Below, piece by piece: positions 35,651 to 43,872 of a stretch of 64,000 nucleotides of DNA. The translations under genes were made by a program, and so were the position numbers. Position 1 is the stretch's first letter. Every line of letters starts with the position of its first letter. The notes below the pieces were generated by a model. The model did not search any database. It was not told the origin of the DNA and saw only the letters and a program-made list of their open reading frames with translations. Origin of the DNA: JAGQZY01 sp964588335 (GTDB taxonomy: Bacteria > Bdellovibrionota > Bdellovibrionia > Bdellovibrionales > JAGQZY01). Where the stretch lies: the NCBI GenBank assembly GCA_964588335.1, contig CAZPOV010000015.1:16472-80471 (forward strand). Direction: 5' to 3'.

Positions 35651-36685
35651 TTATTCGCCGATGAGGCCACGCGACAACAGCCACTGCCGCAGTTTTTTTG
35701 CGTAAAAGGCGTGTCCTTTTGAGCTGAGATGAGATTCATGTTTATGAATCTGAAAGGATTTTCCCGTGTCATTTTGCAAATAAACCCAAGCCATCTGATG
35801 TTCCTGAAAACACTTTTCCAAGCTCGGAACGGCTTCCTTCACCCGCAGCCACAAAACCACGACAAACTGATCCTGGGGACGAAGCTTTTTGAGGTTATCA
35901 CGAAGTTGCCAAAAACTAGCACACACCTTCTTGAAGTTGCTGGCGCTGTAGGAATTGGGATAGTTGATATTGAAGTATTGAAAGATATTCGATCGCCCCA
36001 TCAGCTGATACATACGGGTGCGAAGCGGTGAAACCTCCAAAAACGAACCTCGACTGACCAACCGCCCTTGCTGCCATTGATATTCAGGCGCTCGCCCCTG
36101 GGCCCAGCGAAAATAACCAGTGGTCCCAATCAAGCGATCCGCCAATGAGGTCATATAGAAATAAAAAACTATGGCAGAGTCTTGTTTCACTTCCGTTTTA
36201 AGACGTTGTGATTCGCTCAACGCCAAAATGTTGTGAGGTCCCCACCCCGGCACAGCGTAGTTATAAATCTGTCGATCCGGAAACCATTGAGCCAAGCGTG
36301 CGGGCAACGTTTGATCGCTGTTCACACCTTGCCCGAAAAGATTGGAGTCCCCCAAGAACACCAAAGCCCGCTTTTTTTCCTCAGCCCTATTTTGCGGAAC
36401 GATTCGGCGGTGAAAATCATCGATTTCGTACTCGACATCATAGATCGGTTTACCATCCACGGTTTTTACTGCTCTCTGCACGACTCCAGCTGGCAACAGG
36501 TAGCCGATGGGAGGTGCCGTATCCGAGACATTCACTTGCGATTGGGTTCCACCAGACTGCTGCACGGTCTCTTTGATGTCAGGACGCTCGACGGATTGCC
36601 AACGAGACCAGAGTCCGACTGAGACCTCGATCATGGCAATAAGAAAAATAAAGACAATGAAATTAATGAAAATTAAGCGGAACAC
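35651..36685 (-). CDS. Membrane-anchored SGNH/GDSL-type hydrolase
   Basis: 344 residues from GTG 36685. One N-terminal membrane anchor (FINFIVFIFLIAMIEV), then an SGNH hydrolase domain: block I FLGDSNLFGQG with the catalytic Ser at about residue 114, block II Gly in YAVPGWGPHN, and block V HESHLSSKGHAFYAKKL with the catalytic His. The residue three before that His is Glu rather than the usual Asp. Such proteins act as esterases or O-acetyltransferase-like enzymes on polysaccharides or lipids. The start codon lies inside the hairpin at 36683 and lacks a clear SD. Confidence 0.75.
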   Translation of the reverse strand: MFRLIFINFIVFIFLIAMIEVSVGLWSRWQSVERPDIKETVQQSGGTQSQVNVSDTAPPIGYLLPAGVVQRAVKTVDGKPIYDVEYEIDDFHRRIVPQNRAEEKKRALVFLGDSNLFGQGVNSDQTLPARLAQWFPDRQIYNYAVPGWGPHNILALSESQRLKTEVKQDSAIVFYFYMTSLADRLIGTTGYFRWAQGRAPEYQWQQGRLVSRGSFLEVSPLRTRMYQLMGRSNIFQYFNINYPNSYSASNFKKVCASFWQLRDNLKKLRPQDQFVVVLWLRVKEAVPSLEKCFQEHQMAWVYLQNDTGKSFQIHKHESHLSSKGHAFYAKKLRQWLLSRGLIGE

Positions 36686-36708
36686 GCCCCATGATATTCA
36701 AGGGCGTG
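36683..36708 (-). terminator. Hairpin between carD and the SGNH gene
   Basis: CACGCCC (36683-36689) and GGGCGTG (36702-36708) pair around a 12-nt spacer, 17 bp after the carD stop. No T-run follows on the - strand, and one arm covers the GTG start of the SGNH gene, so it may end carD transcription only partly or limit SGNH translation. Confidence 0.5.
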
Positions 36709-36724
36709 CTGAGACACAATAAGA

Positions 36725-37237
36725 TTAAGCTTCTTGCTCAAGACCAAAGATAGCTTTAACCTCTTCGGTTTCTAAATTGGTTTTCGTTGTTGCTAATGAA
36801 AGCTCTGTGATTAAAAGATTTCGAGCGGTGTCGAGCATTTTACGCTCACCAAAACTGAGCTCTTTATCAACTTTTAGTAGGAAAAGGTCGCGGAGAACTT
36901 CGGCGATCTCATAGACCGAACCGGTTTTGATCTTTTCCATATACTCACGGTAACGTCTGTTCCATGTTTGATTGTCGATCTTTACATCTGTTTCTTGCAG
37001 GATGTTCAAAACCTTTGAGGCTTCGTCCTGAGAAATAATGGGACGCAAACCAACGTTCTTGGCGTTGTTTTTTGGAACCATAATCTTCATGCCTGTCTCA
37101 AGAATTTTGATCGAGTAAAAGACCTGAGTGCAACCCATCATCTCTTTCTGCTCAACTGCAACGACTTCTCCAACTCCATGTCCGGGATAAACTGCATTGT
37201 CCCCAACCTTAAAAACATCGTCTTTTACTTCACCCAT
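36725..37237 (-). CDS. carD: CarD/CdnL-family RNA polymerase-binding regulator
   Basis: 170 residues. N-terminal RNAP-interacting Tudor-like domain (about 8-65: FKVGDNAVYPGHGVGEVVAVEQKEM), then a helical DNA-interacting domain with WNRRYREYMEKIKTGSVYEIAEVLRDL, containing the Trp that stabilises the open promoter complex. CarD/CdnL binds the RNA polymerase beta subunit at rRNA and housekeeping promoters. ATG with GGAGG 4-5 nt upstream. A promoter and inverted repeat lie upstream (37262-37319). The family is common in delta-type bacteria, actinobacteria and Bdellovibrionota. Confidence 0.93.
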   Translation of the reverse strand: MGEVKDDVFKVGDNAVYPGHGVGEVVAVEQKEMMGCTQVFYSIKILETGMKIMVPKNNAKNVGLRPIISQDEASKVLNILQETDVKIDNQTWNRRYREYMEKIKTGSVYEIAEVLRDLFLLKVDKELSFGERKMLDTARNLLITELSLATTKTNLETEEVKAIFGLEQEA

Positions 37238-37261
37238 TGATCCTCCGTTTAACGTGGGGGA

Positions 37262-37290
37262 TTTATATCATTTATGACACGGTTGGGCAA
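37262..37290 (-). promoter_or_regulatory. Candidate sigma70-type promoter of carD
   Basis: On the - strand, TTGCCC (37290-37285) and TATAAA (37267-37262) are separated by exactly 17 nt, matching the -35 and -10 consensus at 4 and 5 of 6 positions. Transcription would begin about 18 bp before the carD SD. The rest of the 376-bp gap (37238-37613) holds an inverted repeat at 37294 and the subtilase terminator at 37560; nothing else was recognised. Confidence 0.6.
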
Positions 37291-37293
37291 TGC

Positions 37294-37319
37294 CTAAAGT
37301 GACGTTTATCGCACTTTAG
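37294..37319. promoter_or_regulatory. Inverted repeat upstream of the carD -35 box
   Basis: CTAAAGTG (37294-37301) and CACTTTAG (37312-37319) are perfect 8-bp arms with a 10-bp spacer, placed 3 bp upstream of the -35 box. The position fits an activator or repressor site; the centre-to-centre arm distance is near two helical turns. It could also be a hairpin. Confidence 0.45.
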
Positions 37320-37559
37320 TTATTTGCAAATCTGTAATTATTTCAGCTATGTACAGCGAATAGACAAAGTTGAGCCTGAACTCTCGATGATTTGAAGCTG
37401 GGGAGATTAAAGCTTAGGCATGATTTTTGGCAAGGCCTAAACAACTGTTGATCAAAGTTTTTTCGTTCATGAACTTCCTTCATGGTTTGTCAGTTTGGCA
37501 TAGAAAAGTCGGACCTTGAAAATGTGTTTTTTAGAAAAATCGATCGCCGTAAAATTCAT

Positions 37560-37587
37560 AAAAAAACCCGATCCATAGGATCGGGTT
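37560..37587 (-). terminator. Rho-independent terminator of the subtilase gene
   Basis: AACCCGATCC (37565-37574) and GGATCGGGTT (37578-37587) pair perfectly with a 3-nt loop; on the - strand a T-run follows (37566-37560). It sits 27 bp after the stop at 37614. Confidence 0.9.
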
Positions 37588-37613
37588 GAGTTGTTTTTAA
37601 TGAATAAGAGGAT

Positions 37614-39716
37614 CTACAGTTCACTCACCAACAGAGCAAAGGGTTGCCCGCCATCAGCCGCAGGGGTTGGAAGATTGGTGGCAATCACGCGAACTTCGAG
37701 CTCTCCAGTCACACCACCCACTTCAAGGTACTCACTGTTGTTAACCGCGGAATTACCACGAGCAATCAGTTGGCCGTCTTCATAAACCTCGATATCAAGG
37801 TTATTGACCAAGGCCCGTCCACTACTGGCAGCACCTGGAGCATCGGTGTAAACCAGGGTGATTTTCCAATCTGTAACCGTTTCACTGGAAAGAGTCGCTG
37901 TCGCCGGAGCTCCCTGAAGAACAGTTCCCTCCATCATGGCGCCCTGAAAGTCGGTTAGAGCATCCATGTTCACACGACCAAACCCTTGATGAGGGTTGGG
38001 ACGCGTAGCAAGCATCTCTTGCCCCGTGGCCTTTCCACTTTGTCCAAACTGACCGGGAAAAAGATCAGTCGCAGTATGCATCAACAAGGCTTTAACCAGG
38101 GCGGCTGAAGGATTGCTTCTCTGCATGCGCTCAACCAGATACTGCCTTGCCACAGCGGCGCCACCAGCGACCAGCGGAGTACTCATAGATGTTCCACCCG
38201 ACCAAACGTAATCTTGGTTAAGAGCACCCCAAAGTTCATTGGCTCCATCAACTTGCGAACGCACACTGAGGATGTTAGCTCCTGGAGCCACAACATCGGG
38301 CTTGGTTCGACCATCGTCCGTCGGACCACGCGACGAGAAAGCGGCGATTCCGTTAACATTATTAGACAGAAAATCTGAAGCAATGGGCTCCGCCGAAAAC
38401 AAGGGCGAGCCATCCTGTTTTTTCAATTGTCCGATCGGACGTTGAATACCACCATCAGACACTAAGTTCTCTGAGGCTCCGACTGACAAAACATTTTTTG
38501 CGGTGGCCGGTGTTCCGATAGAGTCTTCATCGACGCGTCCATCATTATTTTTATCTTCACCCGAGTTACCGGCAGCAAACATCAATAGCATGTCAGGCTT
38601 TTCCCACATGAACTGGTCGACTGTGACAGCAAAGTTATCGTAGGCACCCAAATTCTGTGGAGAACCCCAGGAGTTGGTGTGAATACGAGCGCCATCATTA
38701 TAGGCATCCAAAAACATTTTTGTAATGTCTTGCGGAGGAATCATATTATTCAGAAGCTGCGACCACATTCCACCAGCAATCAACTTGGCGTCATAAGCCC
38801 CACCACGAAGTGCTCCGTTGGAAGCAGCTCCGTTTCCAGCCACTGATCCAGCGACATGAGTTCCATGCCCCATAGGGTCGTTCCAGCTAAAGGAAAGGAG
38901 ACCATAAGCATATCCTTTTTGCACCTGACCTTGGAAGTCACGATGGATGCTGGCCGCGTTTCCTGAATCAAGACCGGTGTCGGCAAAACCAACCAACTGA
39001 CCGCGCCCGGTGAATCCGCGATTCCAGGCCGCCTCGAAGTTCATCACTTTTGTTCCTGATTCAAAACCATCCAAGTCATTGACCGTTTTGCGGGAAACCG
39101 AATCAATCAAGTCGGCCGAAATTTCAAAGTTTTGAAACTGAAGCTCTGGATAAGGTTCAATCCACTCCACTCCATTCAACTGACTGATTTTTTCAATCGC
39201 CGAAAGCGGAGCAACCACTCCAATGTTTTGTCCTTTTGCATATTGCAAATCACCCCACTGTTGGATCTGCTTTTGCAAGGTTTGGGTGGCGTCTTCGCTA
39301 AATGTGCGAATCGATATTTTTTCAACCACTTGCGCATTCAAGTGATCAACAACACCAAAGCTAGGGCTGACCTTAAAAGCGGGCGCGTAAGGCAACACGG
39401 CTTGAAGGCCCCGTAGGTTTTGCAAACGGTCAACACTGTTGGCGTCCATCTTTACAACGTAAGCATCATCGGGAATATAACGAAGGATTTCGGCACCGGA
39501 GTTCATCAGGTCCTGACGATCTTGGGGTGAAATCTTATCGGCGAACTGAACCACGTGATAATCAGTGGCAGGTCCTCTTTTCAATGAAATCAGGGCTGAG
39601 TCCACTGCTGTATCAACAACTTGGGTTTTAAAATGCAACTGCTGACCGGCTTGGGCTGTGAATGAGTAAAAGCTAGCGAGTAACGCTATGACTTTTATCG
39701 TCCGTGATAAAAACAT
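37614..39716 (-). CDS. Exported subtilisin-like serine protease (S8)
   Basis: 700 residues with signal peptide to about residue 23 (SFTAQAGQ), and a propeptide-like segment to about 220. The S8 catalytic residues are clear: Asp in GFADTGLDSGN, His in GHGTHVAGSVAGNG, the oxyanion Asn in FAAGNSGED and Ser in SGGTSMSTPLVAGGAA. A C-terminal domain of about 110 residues (LSSETVTDWKITLVYTDAPGAA) resembles the P/proprotein-convertase-like beta domain seen on bacterial S8 proteases. Likely secreted or surface-exposed; may degrade prey or environmental protein (inference). Single gene, with its own terminator and a 132-bp upstream gap. Confidence 0.95.
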   Translation of the reverse strand: MFLSRTIKVIALLASFYSFTAQAGQQLHFKTQVVDTAVDSALISLKRGPATDYHVVQFADKISPQDRQDLMNSGAEILRYIPDDAYVVKMDANSVDRLQNLRGLQAVLPYAPAFKVSPSFGVVDHLNAQVVEKISIRTFSEDATQTLQKQIQQWGDLQYAKGQNIGVVAPLSAIEKISQLNGVEWIEPYPELQFQNFEISADLIDSVSRKTVNDLDGFESGTKVMNFEAAWNRGFTGRGQLVGFADTGLDSGNAASIHRDFQGQVQKGYAYGLLSFSWNDPMGHGTHVAGSVAGNGAASNGALRGGAYDAKLIAGGMWSQLLNNMIPPQDITKMFLDAYNDGARIHTNSWGSPQNLGAYDNFAVTVDQFMWEKPDMLLMFAAGNSGEDKNNDGRVDEDSIGTPATAKNVLSVGASENLVSDGGIQRPIGQLKKQDGSPLFSAEPIASDFLSNNVNGIAAFSSRGPTDDGRTKPDVVAPGANILSVRSQVDGANELWGALNQDYVWSGGTSMSTPLVAGGAAVARQYLVERMQRSNPSAALVKALLMHTATDLFPGQFGQSGKATGQEMLATRPNPHQGFGRVNMDALTDFQGAMMEGTVLQGAPATATLSSETVTDWKITLVYTDAPGAASSGRALVNNLDIEVYEDGQLIARGNSAVNNSEYLEVGGVTGELEVRVIATNLPTPAADGGQPFALLVSEL

Positions 39717-39848
39717 AATTCCTCCTTAAATGTTCCATAATTTCATCACACAGACTTATGGCCCACAAGAAGGTTTGGTAATAATCCCATGTATCATTAA
39801 GGGGTTTTCACGAAATGTCGCAACGGTCTCGACTAAAGTCTCTAGCCT

Positions 39849-41933
39849 TTAGCCTATCATTTCTTTGTTATTGAAGATTTCATCTTTAATACTTCGATGT
39901 TCATAGCGCTGCAATTCAGGGTCGCGTCTCATGACTTCAAAGGCGGCTTCACGGGCTTGCTTTAAAATTTCAATATCGCGAACCAAGTTGGCCATTTTAA
40001 AACCAGGCAATCCACTTTGCCGAGCTCCTAAAAATTCACCGGGACCGCGCAACTCAAGATCGGCTTCGGCAATTTTAAATCCATCAGCCGTCACTTCCAT
40101 CAGCTTGATGCGGTCACGAGACTCCTCGGAAACGGCATAGCCGAGAGAAAGAATACAATAACTTTTATGTTCGCCCCGCCCGACTCGGCCGCGCAACTGA
40201 TGCAATTGTGACAATCCGAAACGCTCCGCATGTTCAATCCATATGATATTGGCATTGGGAACATCAACCCCGACTTCGATCACTGTTGTCGACACCAGAA
40301 CATCAAACTCTTTATTACGGAAACTCTCCATAATTCGGTCTTTTTCATCCGACTTCATTTTTCCGTGCATCAAGGCCACTTTGAATTCCGAAAAATCTTG
40401 TTTTAATTTTTCGAACTCATCGGTGGCATTTTTAAGATCGATTTTTTCGGACTCTTCTACCAAAGGGTACACCACATACGCCTGCCGGCCTTTGCGCAAT
40501 TGATTTCTAACAAAACCAACCACTTTGTCGCGTTTACTTTGAAACGTCATTCGGGTGACAATGGGAATGCGCCCCTTCGGCATTTCTTTAATAATTGAAA
40601 CATCCAGATCACCATACACAGTCATCGCTAAACTTCGAGGAATGGGAGTCGCCGTCATTAAAAGAAAGTGAGGAGATTGACCTTTTTTCTTTAGCTTTTT
40701 TCTTTGCTCAACGCCAAACCGATGCTGTTCGTCGACGATGACCAGGCCCAGGTTTTTAAAGTTCACTGAATCTTGGATCAAAGCATGGGTGCCGACCACC
40801 AAATCAACGTCACCAGCTTCCACCTGTTCATTGATTTCTCGCTTGGCAGCGGCCTTCATATGGCCACTTAAAAACCCGACTCGCAATCCCAGAGGTTCAA
40901 ACAGTTTCATGGCCCCCTGATAATGCTGTTGCGCTAAAATTTCCGTGGGCACCATCAACGCCACCTGGTAGCCGTTTTCGATAGCCACCAAGGCCGACAG
41001 CAAGGCCACGAGTGTTTTTCCACTCCCCACATCTCCCTGAACCATGCGATGCATAGGAAAGTTTCTCTTCAGATCGCTACGAATCTCCTCAAGAGCCTTT
41101 TCCTGAGCCGCGGTCAATTGAAAGGGCAAAGCCTTTTTAAGTTCCGCTGCCAACTTAGAATCTTTTGGGAAAGAGGGTGCTGCGTCTTTCTGCACACCCT
41201 GCTTACGGGCGGCCAACAACATTTCCAGCCAAAAGAATTCCTCAAAAATAATCCGACGATGGAAAGGCGTTCGATAGTTTAGATAAGCATCCCCCGCTCC
41301 TTTGGGAGGATGGTGAATCGATAAAAATGTTTCTTTCAAAGCCGGCAATTGATATTTATCGAGCATCCATTGCGGCAGCTTTTCGTCAAAACCTTGAATT
41401 TCATCGGCCTGTAAAGACTCTGAGGCTTTGGCCACAATCTTGCGCAAGCGGGTGGCGGTTAAACCCTCGGTCTCTGAATAAATAGGAATCAATTCATCTT
41501 TCATCTCATCATCGGTTTTAATGTCTTGGATATCCGGATGGTGAAACTCAACACGACCTCGATAGTGGGTGACTTTACCAATCACTCGCACCTGTTGCCG
41601 AGGCTCGAAGCGCTCGAAATACCCTCGATAAGGCACTCGAAAAAATTTGCAATGAATAAGTCCAGAGCCATCACGAACGGTGACATCGTAAGCGCGCCGC
41701 TTGGATCGTCCTAAATTGTAGGAGCTGACATTAGAGATCTCGGCTTTAATGCTGACGGTTTCTCCGACCTGCAAAGAAGCAATATCTCGTGCCGCGCGCC
41801 GATCCTCATAAGTGCGTGGGTAATTGTGAAAAAGGTCCTCGATGGTGGCAATGCCTTTTTTTCGCAACAGAGTGCCCAGTTTGGGGCCAACGCCTTTGAG
41901 ATATTGAATAGGTGTGTCGAAATAGAGACTCAT
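39849..41933 (-). CDS. recG: ATP-dependent DNA helicase RecG
   Basis: The ATG at 41933 has AGAGGGGG upstream and gives 694 residues, typical of RecG; the longer frame to 42020 lacks an SD. N-terminal wedge OB-fold region (about 1-150, VGPKLGTLLRKKGI, ARDIASLQVGETV), Walker A in GDVGSGKTLVA, a DEQH motif II in VIVDEQHRFGVEQRK, and QLRGRVGRGEHKSYC in helicase domain 2. RecG regresses stalled replication forks and processes recombination intermediates. Confidence 0.97.
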   Translation of the reverse strand: MSLYFDTPIQYLKGVGPKLGTLLRKKGIATIEDLFHNYPRTYEDRRAARDIASLQVGETVSIKAEISNVSSYNLGRSKRRAYDVTVRDGSGLIHCKFFRVPYRGYFERFEPRQQVRVIGKVTHYRGRVEFHHPDIQDIKTDDEMKDELIPIYSETEGLTATRLRKIVAKASESLQADEIQGFDEKLPQWMLDKYQLPALKETFLSIHHPPKGAGDAYLNYRTPFHRRIIFEEFFWLEMLLAARKQGVQKDAAPSFPKDSKLAAELKKALPFQLTAAQEKALEEIRSDLKRNFPMHRMVQGDVGSGKTLVALLSALVAIENGYQVALMVPTEILAQQHYQGAMKLFEPLGLRVGFLSGHMKAAAKREINEQVEAGDVDLVVGTHALIQDSVNFKNLGLVIVDEQHRFGVEQRKKLKKKGQSPHFLLMTATPIPRSLAMTVYGDLDVSIIKEMPKGRIPIVTRMTFQSKRDKVVGFVRNQLRKGRQAYVVYPLVEESEKIDLKNATDEFEKLKQDFSEFKVALMHGKMKSDEKDRIMESFRNKEFDVLVSTTVIEVGVDVPNANIIWIEHAERFGLSQLHQLRGRVGRGEHKSYCILSLGYAVSEESRDRIKLMEVTADGFKIAEADLELRGPGEFLGARQSGLPGFKMANLVRDIEILKQAREAAFEVMRRDPELQRYEHRSIKDEIFNNKEMIG

Positions 41934-42162
41934 GTCCCCCCTCTGGAGAGTGCCTATAGTAGAAAAAAGCCGGTTTCTTGTCAAAATTAGGTCGACTCTA
42001 TTTGCACATCTCGCCTTCATTTATTCTTCTCTTTGATTTCATGGCTTATCGTGGCAAGATTTAAGGGTGAAATCAAAACGCTTGCAGCGCTGAAGTGGCA
42101 ACAAAACGCCGTTGAGACCCTTGGGTCGAAGCCGCAAGCCTTGGGCCATTGGATTTTGAATC

Positions 42163-43083
42163 ATGGATTGGGATTATTTTAATGTTCGTGTGGGTTGTTT
42201 GCAGCCCAGTATTGATCTGCCATTTGATCTGTATGTAAAAATTCAGAGTCGGTACGTTCATTATATCCGCGCCGGCAATGCCATTTCTGCTGAAAAAAGA
42301 AACAAACTAAAAGACTCCGATCGCCTCTTCGTTCCCAACTCTCAACGCCAAGCCTTTAAAGACTTTATTCATGGCCAACTCGACGATGAAAGTTTGGATC
42401 CAAAAACCAAGGCCGAGCTTTTACGAGAGAGTTCACTGTCCTTGGTCGAAGAGATTTATGAGAACCCGGATGTGGGCAAAGCCCTTGAAGACTCAAAAAA
42501 GATCATCCACCAATTCGTAAAATTCATGGAGCAAGAACCCGAAGGCATGGATCATCTTATCAGTCTTTCGACCCATGATTTTTACACCTACAACCACTCC
42601 CTGGATGTTGGTGTTTATGCTCTGGGCATTGGTCGGCTTGCCGGTTATAGCCAAGAAGAACTTGAAGAACTGGGGCGTGGTGCCCTGTTTCACGATATTG
42701 GCAAGAAATGGGTGGATGTCGACATCATTTGTAAAAAGGGAGCCCTCGATGATGTCGAGTGGGCGCAGATGAAAAAACACCCTGAGTTTGGCTTACAAAT
42801 CCTCAATGAATACGATGTCAGTGAGGCTATTAAAGCCTGCTGCTTTGAACATCACGAAAGCTTTTTAGGCAATGGTTATCCCCAGGAGCTTCCCGGCGAA
42901 GACATTCACCCCATGGCTCGTATCATTGCCATCACCGACACTTACGATGCCATGACCACGCAGCGGTCCTACAACCAGCCGATGACGCCCAAAGACGCGA
43001 TTGAGTTTATGACCACGAAACTGAAAGATCGCTACGATCCTGAACTTCTGCGCATTCTTCGCGAAGTCATGTTCAAACTTTGA
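42163..43083 (+). CDS. HD-GYP domain protein (c-di-GMP phosphodiesterase type)
   Basis: 306 residues. An N-terminal domain of about 120 residues with a PilZ- or DUF3391-like start (VGCLQPSIDLPFDLYVKIQSRYVHYIRAG) is followed by an HD-GYP domain (about 120-300): YNHSLDVGVYALGIG, FHDIGKKWVD with the HD pair, the HHE segment EHHESFLGNGYP, and ARIIAITDTYDAMTT. The family hydrolyses cyclic di-GMP or related dinucleotides, with two or three metal ions. The signature reads H-H-E...GNGYP, close to the active consensus, so activity is plausible. Confidence 0.9.
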   Translation: MDWDYFNVRVGCLQPSIDLPFDLYVKIQSRYVHYIRAGNAISAEKRNKLKDSDRLFVPNSQRQAFKDFIHGQLDDESLDPKTKAELLRESSLSLVEEIYENPDVGKALEDSKKIIHQFVKFMEQEPEGMDHLISLSTHDFYTYNHSLDVGVYALGIGRLAGYSQEELEELGRGALFHDIGKKWVDVDIICKKGALDDVEWAQMKKHPEFGLQILNEYDVSEAIKACCFEHHESFLGNGYPQELPGEDIHPMARIIAITDTYDAMTTQRSYNQPMTPKDAIEFMTTKLKDRYDPELLRILREVMFKL

Positions 43084-43101
43084 TTCAAAAAAAGAGTCTA
43101 A

Positions 43102-43117
43102 ATTTGTGGTCACAAAT
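43102..43117. promoter_or_regulatory. Palindromic site upstream of the TVP38 gene
   Basis: ATTTGTG (43102-43108) and CACAAAT (43111-43117) form 7-bp arms with a 2-bp centre, 19 bp after the HD-GYP stop and 60 bp before the ATG at 43177. Shape and position fit a dimeric regulator site. Confidence 0.4.
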
Positions 43118-43176
43118 AGCCACCCAACAACGAATTCGGTAGTATTGAGCTTCGATTAAAAAAAGTGGGTTTTATT

Positions 43177-43872
43177 ATGAAAAATTTAAGCCGAATAGGA
43201 TTGGTCGCTGGCATCATGGCGCTGATCGCAATGTTCTTCATTTTTGATTTGAAGCAGTACCTTTCCTTGTCTTACATCAAAAATCAACAGGATGCTTTTG
43301 AAGCTTTTTACGCCGACAACCCAATTGCCACAATTGGAAGCTATATGGCCGTGTACATTATTACCACAGCTTTGTCTCTACCAGGAGCGGCCTTATTAAC
43401 TCTGTTGGGTGGCGCTCTTTTTGGAGTTTTGACCGGAACTATCGTGGTGTCCTTTGCAAGCACCATCGGCGCGACCCTAGCCTTTTTAGCTTCGCGATTT
43501 TTACTGCGTGATTACGTGCAATCGAAATTCAGTCGCTATCTTACGAAAATCAACAAAGGGATTGAAGAGGAAGGGGCTTTTTACCTGTTCACCCTTCGTC
43601 TGATCCCGGCTTTCCCATTTTTTGTGATCAACCTTGTTATGGGGCTAACACCCATGCGAACCATCACTTTCTTTTTAGTATCACAAATCGGGATGCTTGC
43701 GGGCACCATCGTCTACGTGAACGCCGGCACGCAGCTATCACAGATTGAATCAGCCAGCGGAATCATTTCTCCGCAAGTGATTGGTTCCTTTGTGGTGCTC
43801 GGATTGTTTCCGTTGGTGGCTAAAAAAATAATGCAAAAAATTCGCAAAAAAGGACCGGTTACAAATGTCTAA
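43177..43872 (+). CDS. TVP38/TMEM64-family (VTT/DedA-like) membrane protein
   Basis: 231 residues from the ATG at 43177, an in-frame GTG at 43165 being less likely. Hydrophobic segments at the N-terminus (IGLVAGIMALIAMFFIF) and across a VTT domain, with the family signatures LPGAALLTLLGGALFGVLTGTI and RLIPAFPFFVINLVMGLTPM including an Arg-Pro pair. VTT/DedA proteins include lipid scramblases and transporters. It overlaps the flavin reductase gene at 43865 by 8 bp. The pairing TVP38 with a mercuric-reductase-like protein is frequent in bacteria. Confidence 0.88.
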   Translation: MKNLSRIGLVAGIMALIAMFFIFDLKQYLSLSYIKNQQDAFEAFYADNPIATIGSYMAVYIITTALSLPGAALLTLLGGALFGVLTGTIVVSFASTIGATLAFLASRFLLRDYVQSKFSRYLTKINKGIEEEGAFYLFTLRLIPAFPFFVINLVMGLTPMRTITFFLVSQIGMLAGTIVYVNAGTQLSQIESASGIISPQVIGSFVVLGLFPLVAKKIMQKIRKKGPVTNV

